DNA from: Tuctoria greenei
Taxonomy: Eukaryota > Streptophyta > Magnoliopsida > Poales > Poaceae
Direction: 5' to 3'
Assembly (NCBI GenBank): GCA_036927565.1
Contig: JAYESD010000005.1
Span: forward strand, 12,120,565 to 12,184,564
Length of the DNA stretch: 64,000 nt
Shown here in pieces: positions 1 to 8,925 of the stretch. The translations under genes were made by a program, and so were the position numbers. Position 1 is the stretch's first letter, and every line of letters begins with the position of its first letter. The notes beneath the pieces are model-generated. The model was not told the DNA's origin. It saw only the letters and a list, made by a program, of their open reading frames with translations, and did not search any database.

Positions 1-203
1 CTAGTGCTTCTCCTTAGTGCCGTTAAGCTGGCACCTGCACCATCCTTGCTAGATGGCTTCTTGACTACCACCTTTATCTTTTTTTTTTGGAGCATAGACT
101 CAGGAGGAGAATCATTTGCATCATGGTCGTGGCGCTTCTTGCTTCTTAACTCTTTTGCCCTGGCCACTCTCTCGCGGTCACGCTCGACTTCATAATCAAA
201 CAT
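1..203 (-). CDS. N-terminal part of an env-like third ORF of Copia-A (runs off window)
   Basis: A minus-strand frame starts with ATG at 203 and stays open to the window edge (about 67 codons). The product is very hydrophilic, rich in Lys, Arg, Asp and Glu, with a run of lysines near the middle. It lies downstream of the pol stop at 1131, which is where SIRE-type elements carry a third ORF. The charged N-terminus resembles in composition that of the env-like ORF of the plus-strand SIRE copy (27931-30093). Homology is inferred from position and composition only; no domain is recognisable in this fragment. Confidence 0.35.
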   Translation of the reverse strand, partial: MFDYEVERDRERVARAKELRSKKRHDHDANDSPPESMLQKKKIKVVVKKPSSKDGAGASLTALRRST

Positions 204-689
204 GTTGTCATCTGATGCGGACACATCGTGCCTGACATAGAGAGACAAGGTGTGGTAAGAATGGGAATACGTATTTGTGGAGATAAGAATTTAGAGGTTC
301 AACCTGTGAAGGGGCCAAACTTGTCCGATCTCGGGATGCGGACTTGTCCGCACCAAGTACCAGACTAGTCCAGTTTGACGTATGAACTCTAACTTTTTAT
401 TCCAACAAATTTAACTCATATTGATGCAAAAAGGTAGGAGGACAATAGGAATACATACAACAATGCAATGTATACCCTAGGAATCAAGAAAAGTAAGCAA
501 GATTTGAGGAAATATAAGGCTAAGGTTAGGGTTTGATTTTTACCAAAATTTGAATATTTGAGATGGAGGTGCGGAGTAGAGTCCGTATTAGTCCAGAAAA
601 GAGTTGCTTCACGCCGTGGGGAAGAATTTTCATGGAGAAATCTTCAATTTTGGTGGCTCAAAGTAGAAATCACCTTGGGAGCTCAAGCT

Positions 690-720
<31 letters not shown>

Positions 721-1130
721 TAAAGTCGACTATGAGGAGGAAGAAAAAAGGTCTTGGCGGCATGCTAGGGTTAAGCCCAATAGTAGCAGACTAGTTTGCA
801 ATGGACAGGAGTAGTCTGGTATGCCGGACCAGAGCTGGACTAGTCTGCAGCAACAGACTAGTCCGGTGCTGACCACGGACTAGTTCGGGTCAGCTGGACA
901 GAATTGAATTAGAACAAGAAGATTTTAAAATTTGAATTAATAGTGATCTACATGACAACATTTTACAAATAATCTCGATGAACATGATCAGTAAGCAATC
1001 GACAATCATACAATGACCATAATTCACCAAGATTAAATAATTAAGATTGTTTTCGAGAGAAAATCGAGATAAGAGATGAATTTTCGGAAAAGTAAGTAAA
1101 CTTTGAAGAATCAATTAGATATGCAATATT
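204..1130 (-). other. pol to env-like spacer of Copia-A with CGGAC-type motifs
   Basis: No gene is visible. The stretch holds two clusters of the near-palindromic motif also found in the Copia-A 5' LTR: cores at about 318, 341 and 363, then at 789, 838, 856 and 878. Most neighbouring sites are 18-23 bp apart. A (GA)n microsatellite lies at 694-720. The equivalent spacer of the plus-strand SIRE element (26687-27930) also carries that element's own LTR motif. A promoter for the third ORF is possible, but I see no clear TATA box here. Confidence 0.6.
694..720. repeat. (GA)n microsatellite
   Basis: About 13 uninterrupted GA dinucleotides within the Copia-A pol/env spacer. Confidence 0.95.
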
Positions 1131-1805
1131 TCAAGCCACATTTAGATCATCAAGTATATTTAATTCATTTCTAAGCTCGTAAAATCTCTTTTCATCTAGT
1201 GGATTGGTGAATATGTCCACTAATTGTTTTTCAGTTCTAACACGTGAGATTACTTTGTCACCTTTTAATGAGTGGTCTCTAAAATGATGACGTATATCTA
1301 TGTGCTTGGTTCTTGAGTGCTCTACTAGATTGTGTGCAATTTTTACGGGACTTTTATTATCACATAGGAGTGAAAATATAGTTCAGATTGTAATCATAAT
1401 CCCTTGGAGTTTGTCGCATCCAAGTAGTTGTGCGCAACAACTACTGGCTGCAACATACTCCGATTCGGCTGTGGAAATAGCAATGAAATTTTGTTTCTTT
1501 GAGGACCATGAAACTAAGGACATGCCAAGAAATTGTCAGGTTCATGAGGTGCTCTTCCTATCGACTTTGCAGCATGCATAGTCGGCATCGGAATACCCTA
1601 TAAGGTTAAACTTGGATCATTTAGGATAACAAAGGCCCAAGTTAGGTGTGTGCACAAGGTATCTTAAAATTCTTTTTACGGCTATTAAATGACACTCTTT
1701 AGGTGCAACTTGAAACCTTACACACATAAACATACTAAGCATAATATCAGACCTAAATGCACATAAATAAAGCAGTGAACCAATAATAGACCGATATACC
1801 TTTTG
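1131..1805 (-). pseudogene. RNase H / 3' end of pol, Copia-A
   Basis: Minus-strand codons show the copia RT-RNase H connection motif YRSIIGSLLYL near 1800, then LRYLVHTPNLGLCYP, a degraded RNase H core, the HSRTKHIDIRHHF block near 1290, and a normal C-terminus ending at TGA 1131-1133. This enzyme would remove RNA from the RNA-DNA hybrid during reverse transcription. Frameshifts break the 1300-1620 part. The upstream half of pol continues at 4606, beyond the solo LTR inserted at 1806. Family assignment is firm; function is lost. Confidence 0.85.
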
Positions 1806-1936
1806 TGTAACACCCTCATTTTCATCCATCATGCATTGCATACATTCATATACATGTCTAACATTAATCCACATAAAAAAAATAAGTTTAAAATGAATTT
1901 AGAGTAAAACCGCACTTAAAAGTTCTGGGGAGTGCA

Positions 1937-2295
1937 GACTAGTCTGGTTTTGGTACGGACTAGTCTGATTTCTCTCTGACCTCCATCGGACTAGTCTGTT
2001 TTTGCTGCGGTCTATTCTGGTTTTTGCCTCTGTATACTTTCGGACTTGTTCGGTCCATAGAGGACTAGTACGGTATTCCAGGAATCCTTGAAATTTTGCT
2101 AAGTCACTGGACTTGTCCGGTATTCCAGCGAACTTGTCTGTTTTCCCTCTGACTAAAATTGGACTTGTCCGATTTTGGCCAGACTTGTCTGTTTCTCCTC
2201 TGATCAAGTTCAGACTTGTCCAATTTAGTTCGGACTTGTCTGATATCTCTCTGTCTAACTTTGGACTAGTCCGACCCTTTTCGGACTTGTCTGGT
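1937..2295 (+). repeat. Phased array of 14 near-palindromic CGGACTAGTCCG / CGGACTTGTCCG sites
   Basis: Core positions (G of GAC) are 1937, 1958, 1989, 2010, 2043, 2063, 2110, 2131, 2162, 2182, 2213, 2233, 2264 and 2284. Successive distances are 21, 31, 21, 33, 20, 47, 21, 31, 20, 31, 20, 31 and 20. The array ends about 180 bp upstream of the TATA box. The spacers share a CTCTGA-like block, so a degenerate tandem repeat of about 51 bp carrying two sites per unit is one explanation. A further pair lies downstream of the TATA box at 2830 and 2850 (20 bp apart). Confidence 0.9.
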
Positions 2296-2462
2296 AAATC
2301 GCGATACCGAGTTGATCTTTTGTTTCACGATTTGTTTTTGGGTTTTACCTTAAGTGGGGCTAAGGACATCATGTCTAACTCTTTTTGGAGCCCATGTGGG
2401 ACCCCACACTGGCCTCAACCCTTCCCCAAACTCGAATTCATTGAAACCCTAGCCTCCATCTC

Positions 2463-2470
2463 TATATAAA
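2463..2470 (+). promoter_or_regulatory. TATA box of the solo LTR
   Basis: TATATAAA follows the motif array and precedes a purine-rich leader, as expected at a U3/R boundary. This sets the LTR's orientation as plus. Confidence 0.75.
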
Positions 2471-4605
2471 CAACCTCACCCCTCCACTTTACATCCTTTT
2501 GCCTCAATTGAAACCCACCAAAACCCTAGTTCGTAGAGAGCCGCCATCAAGGTGAGAGAAAGAGATCCCGAGCAAGAAGAAGAAGAGGAGGAAACGAAAG
2601 AGGATCAAGATCTCCATCAAGTTTTCATTCTTCATCAACAATCCACCATCAAGTTCTCCATCAACCCTTGATCATCAAGATCCAAGTGTTGTCTCCAAAG
2701 CCCTTGATTCATTGGAGTTCTAAGCACCTGTTATACATTCTACTCTCTATTTCTCACGTGAATTCAACCCCGTTTCTCCGAATTCACGTCGATCTAGAAA
2801 ACCCAAATTCGCTGTTCCTACGAAGGGCGGACTAGTCCGACCCCCTGCGGACTTGTCCGATTTTGCGATCTATTTCCTGGTTTGAATCAATGCCAAACCT
2901 GTTCAATGTTGAAAGCTATTAGAACTAGTTGGTAAACATTATTAACAACTCATTAACTAGTTTTGCTTTGCATTTGCATTAATCATGCATATCATGACAT
3001 ATTGAGTAATATATGTGTACTTATTGATTGTGATTCTTGTCTTGTATGTTTATTGCGCAGTTTAGACTAATTTGCGCTAGAAAGTGCTGCGGAGGATCTT
3101 CAGCACCAAGAGTTTGAAGTCTTTGATCCTAATCAACCCCAAGAGCAAGGCAAGTGTCCTTGATCATATTGATCATGTTTCTAAAATAAATGTTTTGTGT
3201 TCAAAATTGCATGCTAGTGTCAGTTTGATGGGAACCCTATGATAGGAAGTTTACTAGCATTGTTTAACCACTCTTGTCACCTGGAATATATGATAGAGAG
3301 TCGGGAAGGGTTTTTTACCTTTTTACTTCGCTTAATCAACAGGGATGGGAAAACAACTATACTATTTAATTATTCATTAATGAGATTATGGTTAATATGA
3401 ACTGGTCAATATGACATGGTAATGGGTGATCTAAGCAAACATAGCATGTGGATGGGTTGGATGTTATGGTGGTTGCTTGCTTTAGATCTAAAGATCGGTT
3501 CATGCAAAAATAAGTGAGGATAATAGTGCCACCACGAGGCCAAGTATGGGTGCGGTGTAGCTGGTTAATGAGGGTATTGCTAGTATTGCATGGATCATTT
3601 GACGCCCTAGGGAAGGGGGGTCGGACTGGCTTTGGATATGGTTGGCGGGACTCTCTCGGATCCGAATGGCACAAGAGGGGGCCCTTGGTTGAAGATGTGC
3701 TCAGTTGGAGACATCGCCACCGGTGAAACCTCAGCGGGTCCGTACATGTTAGTAGTCCCTTTGTAAAATCTATTTTGTGATCTCTTGGCCATACACCTAT
3801 GGTAGTGTTTTGGCATAATAGAGGTTTTTCTTTAGTCGCCTACGGGTGATGAAATCACAAACACGTGGGTAAAGTGGTACAAACTCTACAGAGTATTAAA
3901 ACTATCATGATAGTCGTGCTTCCGGTTATGAGCAACCTGAAAAACTTCCATGATTAGAGGAAACTTGGAATTTGGGATGATTATTGTGTGGTATTGGTTA
4001 TGATTTTATGGTTTATGATAATGAATATGGTTAATGGTAACAAGAAATCTGGAATCTAGATGATGGTAATGAAATATGCACTGGTATTATGGTAACTACA
4101 TGGTTTATGATGGATTTATTTCACATACATATAATATGTTGCTTTTCAAATGTTTTAATATACTTTTCAGCACTTATCCATTATTACATTCGACATTTGT
4201 ATTAGCTACATGTCATACTTTCCACACTTGCTGAGTACGACATGTACTCACCCTTGCAATTCCCCCAACAGTTGCAGGTCAGGATTGAGAGTATAATGAT
4301 GATAATGCGGAGTTCTAGGCCGTGTCTGCCGTCAGCTTTGCCTGTGGTGTTGATTGGAGCTGCGCTATACCCTTATGCTTATTTGCTTATTTAGTTATTT
4401 CCGCTGCATTAGTTCAAACTTGTCATTATATTCATTAGAGCTTGTATTTGAGGATATTATGAATTGTGTAATAAAAGTGTTTAATTAATCTTGTTCTGTG
4501 GTAATTTTTTGTATATCTTTTTGTGAATGCACTCGTGTATGTGTGTTGAACATCCTGAGCACACATATGCGTTCACTTGGTTCATTTTCGGAATGGGGTG
4601 TTACA

Positions 4606-6061
4606 TTTTGATCCACATCTGGAACATCTTCGTTGAGGTCGAGATGTCAATTAGTTGTGATGGGGGTCTTGATGGTCTTGGTTTTGTCCATATTGAACTT
4701 TTTGAGGATGTCCTACATGTACTTAGTTTTGCAAATGAAAGTGCCCTCCTTTAGCCGCTTCACTTGGAATCCCAAAAAGAACTTCAATTCGCCCATCATT
4801 GATATCTTGAATCGGTTTGTCATAATTTTACTAAATTCCTCACAAAAATATTTATTAGTAGAACAAAAAATGATGTCATCAACAGAAATCTGACATAGAA
4901 ATAGATGACCATCAAAATGCTTTGTAAACAACGTATAATCAAAATTTTCTATTTTAAATCCATTTTGAGTGAGAAAGTCCCTAAGGCACTCATACCAAGC
5001 TGGTGAGCTTGTTTGAGGCCATAGAGAGCCTTACGCAGTGTGTACATATGGTTGGGGTACTCTTGATCTTCAAATCCTGGTGGCTACTCCACATAAACCT
5101 CTTCCTTGATAGGACCGTTTAGGAAAGCACTCTTGACGTCCATTTGATATAGCTTAAAATTTTGGTGAGTAGCATATGCTAATAAAATATGAATGAAATC
5201 AAGTCTAACTACGGGAGCAAAAGTTTCATCGAAATCCAAATCTTCGACTTGTGAGTACCCTTTTGCGACAAGTCGTGCCTTGTTTCTCGTTACGACTCCG
5301 TGTTAATCTTGCTTGTTCCGAAAGATCCATTTGGTGTCCACGATGTTGGTTTTTGGTCTTTCCACAAGCTCCCACACTTCATTTCTTTTGAAGTTGTTCA
5401 ACTCCTCTTGCATGGCGGTCACCCAATCTGGATATTTTAATGCTTCATCAACCTTGTATGGTTCCAAAAACAAGATAAAAGAGTAATGTTCACAAAAATT
5501 AGCAATACGAGATATAATAGTTACTCCCTTTGCAGTATCTCCAATGATGTTGTCGACGGGATGATCTCTTTGTATACTCTAATGTACTCTTGGGTGAGGC
5601 ACTTGTAAGGTCATTTGCTTTTCAATATCTTCATTGTCAATGTCTCCCCCTAGATCATTGCTTTCATAAATATATTGATCTTCTTGATTCTGCTGATGTT
5701 GATCTTGTGCGGAAGCTCCCCCTTGATCATTGCTCTCTTGTTGAGGTACATTTTGAGCACTTGAGTCATGTAATTGCTCTTGAGGTCGAATATCACCAAG
5801 TGCCATCCTCCTCAATGCTTGACATGGGGCTTCTTCTTGATCTAGCACACACTTATCAACTTGCTCCACTTGGGAGCCATTAGTCTCGTCGAACACTACA
5901 TCATGTGCCACTTCAACAATGCCAGAGACTTTGTTGAAAACACGATAGGCATAGGTTTTCGAATCATAACCAAGCAAGAACCCTTCATCAAATTTTGAAG
6001 CGAACTTTGAAGCCCTCAGATTCTTGTTTAAGATAAAGCATTTACATCCAAATACTATGAA
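4606..6061 (-). pseudogene. Reverse transcriptase region of pol, Copia-A
   Basis: Minus-strand codons give the copia RT in order: a linker rich in Gln and Asp (5579-5977), the EEL.NF..NEVW block near 5400, the KLYQMDVKSAFLNG catalytic block near 5150 (first Asp present), the ALYGLKQA block near 5020, then VDDIIFCST (4713-4931; YVDD-type box with Tyr replaced by Ser). Several stops and at least two frame changes are visible, so it is not translatable as one piece. It runs into the solo LTR at 4605, between RT and RNase H. Confidence 0.85.
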
Positions 6062-6733
6062 CTATGAGACATTTGGTTTGTTACCAGTGAGGATCTCATA
6101 TGGCATTTTCTTCAGAAGTCGGTGAAGATATAGCTGGTTCGTGGCTTGACAAGTGGTGTTTACCGCTTCAGCCCGGTCCAAAGTCTTGTATTCATCTAGC
6201 ATTGTCCTCACCATCTCAATGAGCGTCATGTTCTTCCTTTCGGCCACCCCATTTTGTTGAGGGGAGTAGGGTGGCAAAAACTCATGTTTTATTCCTTCTT
6301 CATCTAGGTACTCCTCAACTTGAGTATTTTTTAACTCTGTTCCGTTGTCGCTCCTAATATTATTGACGGTTGAGGAGAATTAATTTTGTGCTCTCTTCAA
6401 GAACTTCTTGAGGATCCCCTGGGTCTCTGATTTATCATACAAGAAAAATACCCAGGTAAATCTAGAAAAATCATCAACAATGACTAAACTGTATTGTTAC
6501 CACCGATACTTATATAAGCAATTGGATTGAAGAGGTTCATATGACGAAGTTCTAGTGGTCTTGATGTAGTCATCACGTTCTTTGCAGGGTGTGGTGCTCA
6601 TTGTTTTCTCGCCTGGCATGTGCTACATGGTCTGTCTTTCTGAAACATAACATCTTTCAAACCTCAGATATGACCACCCTTTAAGTTTCTGCAGATTCCT
6701 CATCCCGACATGGGCTAGCCGTCTATGCCACAG
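6062..6733 (-). pseudogene. Integrase of Copia-A
   Basis: The 6062-6277 frame contains PQQNGVAERKN with the catalytic Glu, followed by a normal copia integrase C-terminal helix region. The central Asp block (SDNGTE-type) is readable near 6340 but interrupted by a TAA. Integrase would insert cDNA into the host genome. Order and orientation fit with protease upstream and RT downstream. Confidence 0.82.
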
Positions 6734-7464
6734 TCATCCCATGTTAGCTTTTGCAACCAAGCAAGTATTGAGTTCAGCTTTATCTTTGTTGAAATCAACA
6801 AGATAAAGTTTTCTCTTCAACATTCCCATGAATGCAATTGAGTTATCACTTCTTCTAAAGACTGTCACACCCTCATTAGTGAATAAACAATTGTATCTTT
6901 TGTCACATAGCTGAGATATGGACAAAAGATTATAATATAAAGAATCAACATGTAAAACATTGGAAAAAGTGTGTTGAGAGGAAATTTCAATTTTACCGCT
7001 GCCAAGTACTTTTCCTTGGTTGTTGTCTCCGAAATAAATTCCTTCACTTGGATCCACTTTTCGTTCATACTCTATGAACATTATCCTCTCTCTGGTCATG
7101 TGATTAGTGCATCCACTATCTAGCACCCATTTTGATCCAGCCGTGGAGTAGTCCTACAAAACGGATTTATGTTTTGATTTTAGTTACCCAAGTTGGCTTC
7201 GGTCCTCGAAGGTTAGTCACAAGTGTTTTAGGCACCCACACATAAGTGTTGGGTCTCTTGTGGCATGGCCTTGCATATTTAGCATAAACATATCCAAATT
7301 TATTTTTCACAAGGACATAAGATGCATCAAAAGTATGAAATAATGTTTGTAGTTCAGATTCATTAGATTTTTCTTTAACAAAGGCAATATGATCCTTATT
7401 TTGAGCATTAGTGGACATCTTTTTACCTTTTGTATACCCAAGACCATCTTTGATGTTAGGAGGT
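6734..7464 (-). pseudogene. Protease and gag-pre-integrase region, Copia-A
   Basis: The frame 6734-7126 begins at LDSGCTNHMT, the copia aspartic protease active site (D-S-G), and continues through the gag-pre-integrase segment (NLLSISQLCD). Upstream codons (7167-7464) are the C-terminal gag linker. The frame is cut at 7464 by the SIRE composite; the remaining gag continues at 31893 in the same frame once the insert and one GAGGT copy are discounted. Confidence 0.85.
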
Positions 7465-7494
7465 TGAAAGCATCTAGGCCCCCATGAGGTATGG
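7465..7494 (+). repeat. LTR1 stub of the SIRE composite (first 30 bp)
   Basis: The 30 bases match the first 30 of LTR2 at 20830 and, with one change, LTR3 at 30428. The stub is bounded left by target duplication GAGGT and right by the start of Tat-1. Confidence 0.88.
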
Positions 7495-8388
7495 TGTCGG
7501 TGGTTTTGATCCGGCAGATCTCCCGACACTACGAAAGTTTTTGTGGAGTTTGAAGTTCGGTGTGGGCGTGCGGAGATTCAAGAAGGTGAAATGTAAAATG
7601 ACACAGGAGACACAAATATTTACATGGTTTGGGCCACCTGAGCGTAATACCCTACTCCACGGGATGTGTTGGTGTTGTATTGGATGTATGAACTCAACTC
7701 AGGTGACGTGAGTTGAGAGCGCGTGTGAGCCGATTAGACCAGCTCAGATCAGAGCAGGTCAGATCAGTCTCCCCATGTATCGTCGGCCTGTCCTTTTATA
7801 GTACAAGGACAGACCATTACAATTTGGCCTGGCCCGACATGTGGCCCTGGCGGTTACTAAAATTGATACACATTTGATGCACTTAATTACCCTTAATGAT
7901 CGAGTTACGGGCTTTGACAGCGTCGTTACTGGTAATTAAGGTCGTCTGATTGTGTGTCATTAACATAGTATTAATGACACTTAATCGGGTCTTGAAGTCC
8001 TTGATTCCCCTTTGAAGATCCAGAGCCGTTGTGGAGTCTTCCGGAGGTTTGAGGCCGAAGATCCAATGGTTGGACACGTGGAAGCTCCGGAGCATACTGT
8101 GGGGAACAGATAGGTCCGGTGCCACCAGACACGTGTCAGTTCCGGAGCTTCCCTCGATCTAGGGTTAGGTCCGGGGGTGCCGTTATGGTACATAGCCTGG
8201 AGCTTCCCCCTTGTGGGCGGTAGCTCCGGTTTGATGGTACACGTGGCGACCCTGGGATTAACCATGTTGGGGAAGCGGGTTCGGTTATGTCTAACATGTG
8301 GGCCTCCGAAGGTCTTTAAATCAAGTAGATGACATTTACTTGAGATCTTTGCAATCTCAAGGGGTATACGGTACCCAGGGTACCGACA
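7495..8388 (-). repeat. 3' LTR of Tat-1
   Basis: It matches 19747-20639 along its length and is bounded by TGTC/GACA. Immediately inside it (8389-8412) the minus strand is purine-rich (AGAGGTGGG...AGGGGG), fitting the PPT. It contains three CACGTG boxes and repeated GGAGCTTCC-type motifs. Confidence 0.93.
8075..8245. promoter_or_regulatory. G-box cluster in the Tat-1 LTR
   Basis: Perfect CACGTG hexamers occur at 8075-8080, 8130-8135 and 8240-8245, each beside GGTCCGG or AGCTCCGG elements. The same three are kept in the other LTR (20326, 20381, 20491). G-boxes are known bZIP/bHLH binding sites in plants; use by this LTR is inferred. Confidence 0.6.
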
Positions 8389-8925
8389 GTGGCCCCCTGG
8401 GCCCACCTCTGGGGAAGACCTCTTGGGTGAAGTCATTCCGCTGGAGGTGGGTCCATCCTTTGACTTTTGAGCCGAGTCTTCAAAAGTCTTCAGATGTGCC
8501 GTTGTCGATGGTTTTGGAGTTAAATCCTCGCCGTGTGACATATCCCGGGTGCGGCAAATGAGATCTTTGGCGTGCGGATCTCACGCAATTGAAGGTCGCC
8601 GGTTCCCGATACGAAAATCGTATCGGTTCCACGCGCCTTGTCAGGCCGCCGCCTTCGGGCTTCCCGCCTTTCATGATGACAACCGTTCGTCTGGGTAAGA
8701 ACCTCGACTTGATCGTCGAGGTGGTCCCGGACCCTCTTGTCATCGGTAGGGTGAAATTTTTGAATAGTATCTTCGGCTTCCCTGCGGTTTCCATCCAAGC
8801 GTTGCGGGGGCTTACTTAAGAAGGAAAGCGTGCACTGTCTGGCGTTCTTTACGCCTCTCATCTGATCTTGCGCTCGAACTCTCAAACTTGTGCTTGCTTT
8901 TCCTCTCTTGCCTCGTTGTGCTGCG
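8389..8925 (+). other. PPT and leader region between Tat-1 3' LTR and antisense ORF
   Basis: This stretch holds no gene. The minus-strand PPT abuts the LTR. The rest is GC-rich and well conserved with 37804-38342 of Tat-2, as expected if it carries the promoter and leader of the antisense ORF. No convincing TATA box is seen. Confidence 0.55.

Larger units (their letters stand above)
1806..4605 (+). mobile_element. Solo LTR (2.8 kb), Tekay/Del-like Ty3/gypsy, with perfect 5-bp target duplication
   Basis: The element starts TGTAACACCC, ends GGGTGTTACA, and is flanked by TTTTG at 1801-1805 and at 4606-4610, exactly inside the pol frame of Copia-A. It has LTR anatomy: a motif array (1937-2295), a TATA box (2463-2470), a leader with a donor-like AAG/GTGAGAG near 2548, and an AATAAAA signal near 4470. 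There is no PBS, PPT or coding capacity. Its 3' half matches the LTR at 59360-62457 in several blocks (for example CACTTGCTGAGTAC near 4225, and the region around 3720-3900), so both belong to the same lineage. Recombination between two LTRs of a full element is the usual origin. Small ORFs inside it are not considered genes. Confidence 0.93.

Noticed and set aside
4..195. Plus-strand 63-codon ORF at the window start
   Set aside because: It is the complement of the lysine-rich minus-strand frame that fits SIRE third-ORF position and composition better.
3366..3816. ORFs of 69-102 codons inside the solo LTR
   Set aside because: They are bounded by intact LTR ends, overlap on both strands and match no protein family; the homologous LTR at 59360 does not keep them open.
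7490..7494. TATGG as the Tat-1 target duplication
   Set aside because: The other side reads TTCTT; there is no match even with one or two substitutions.
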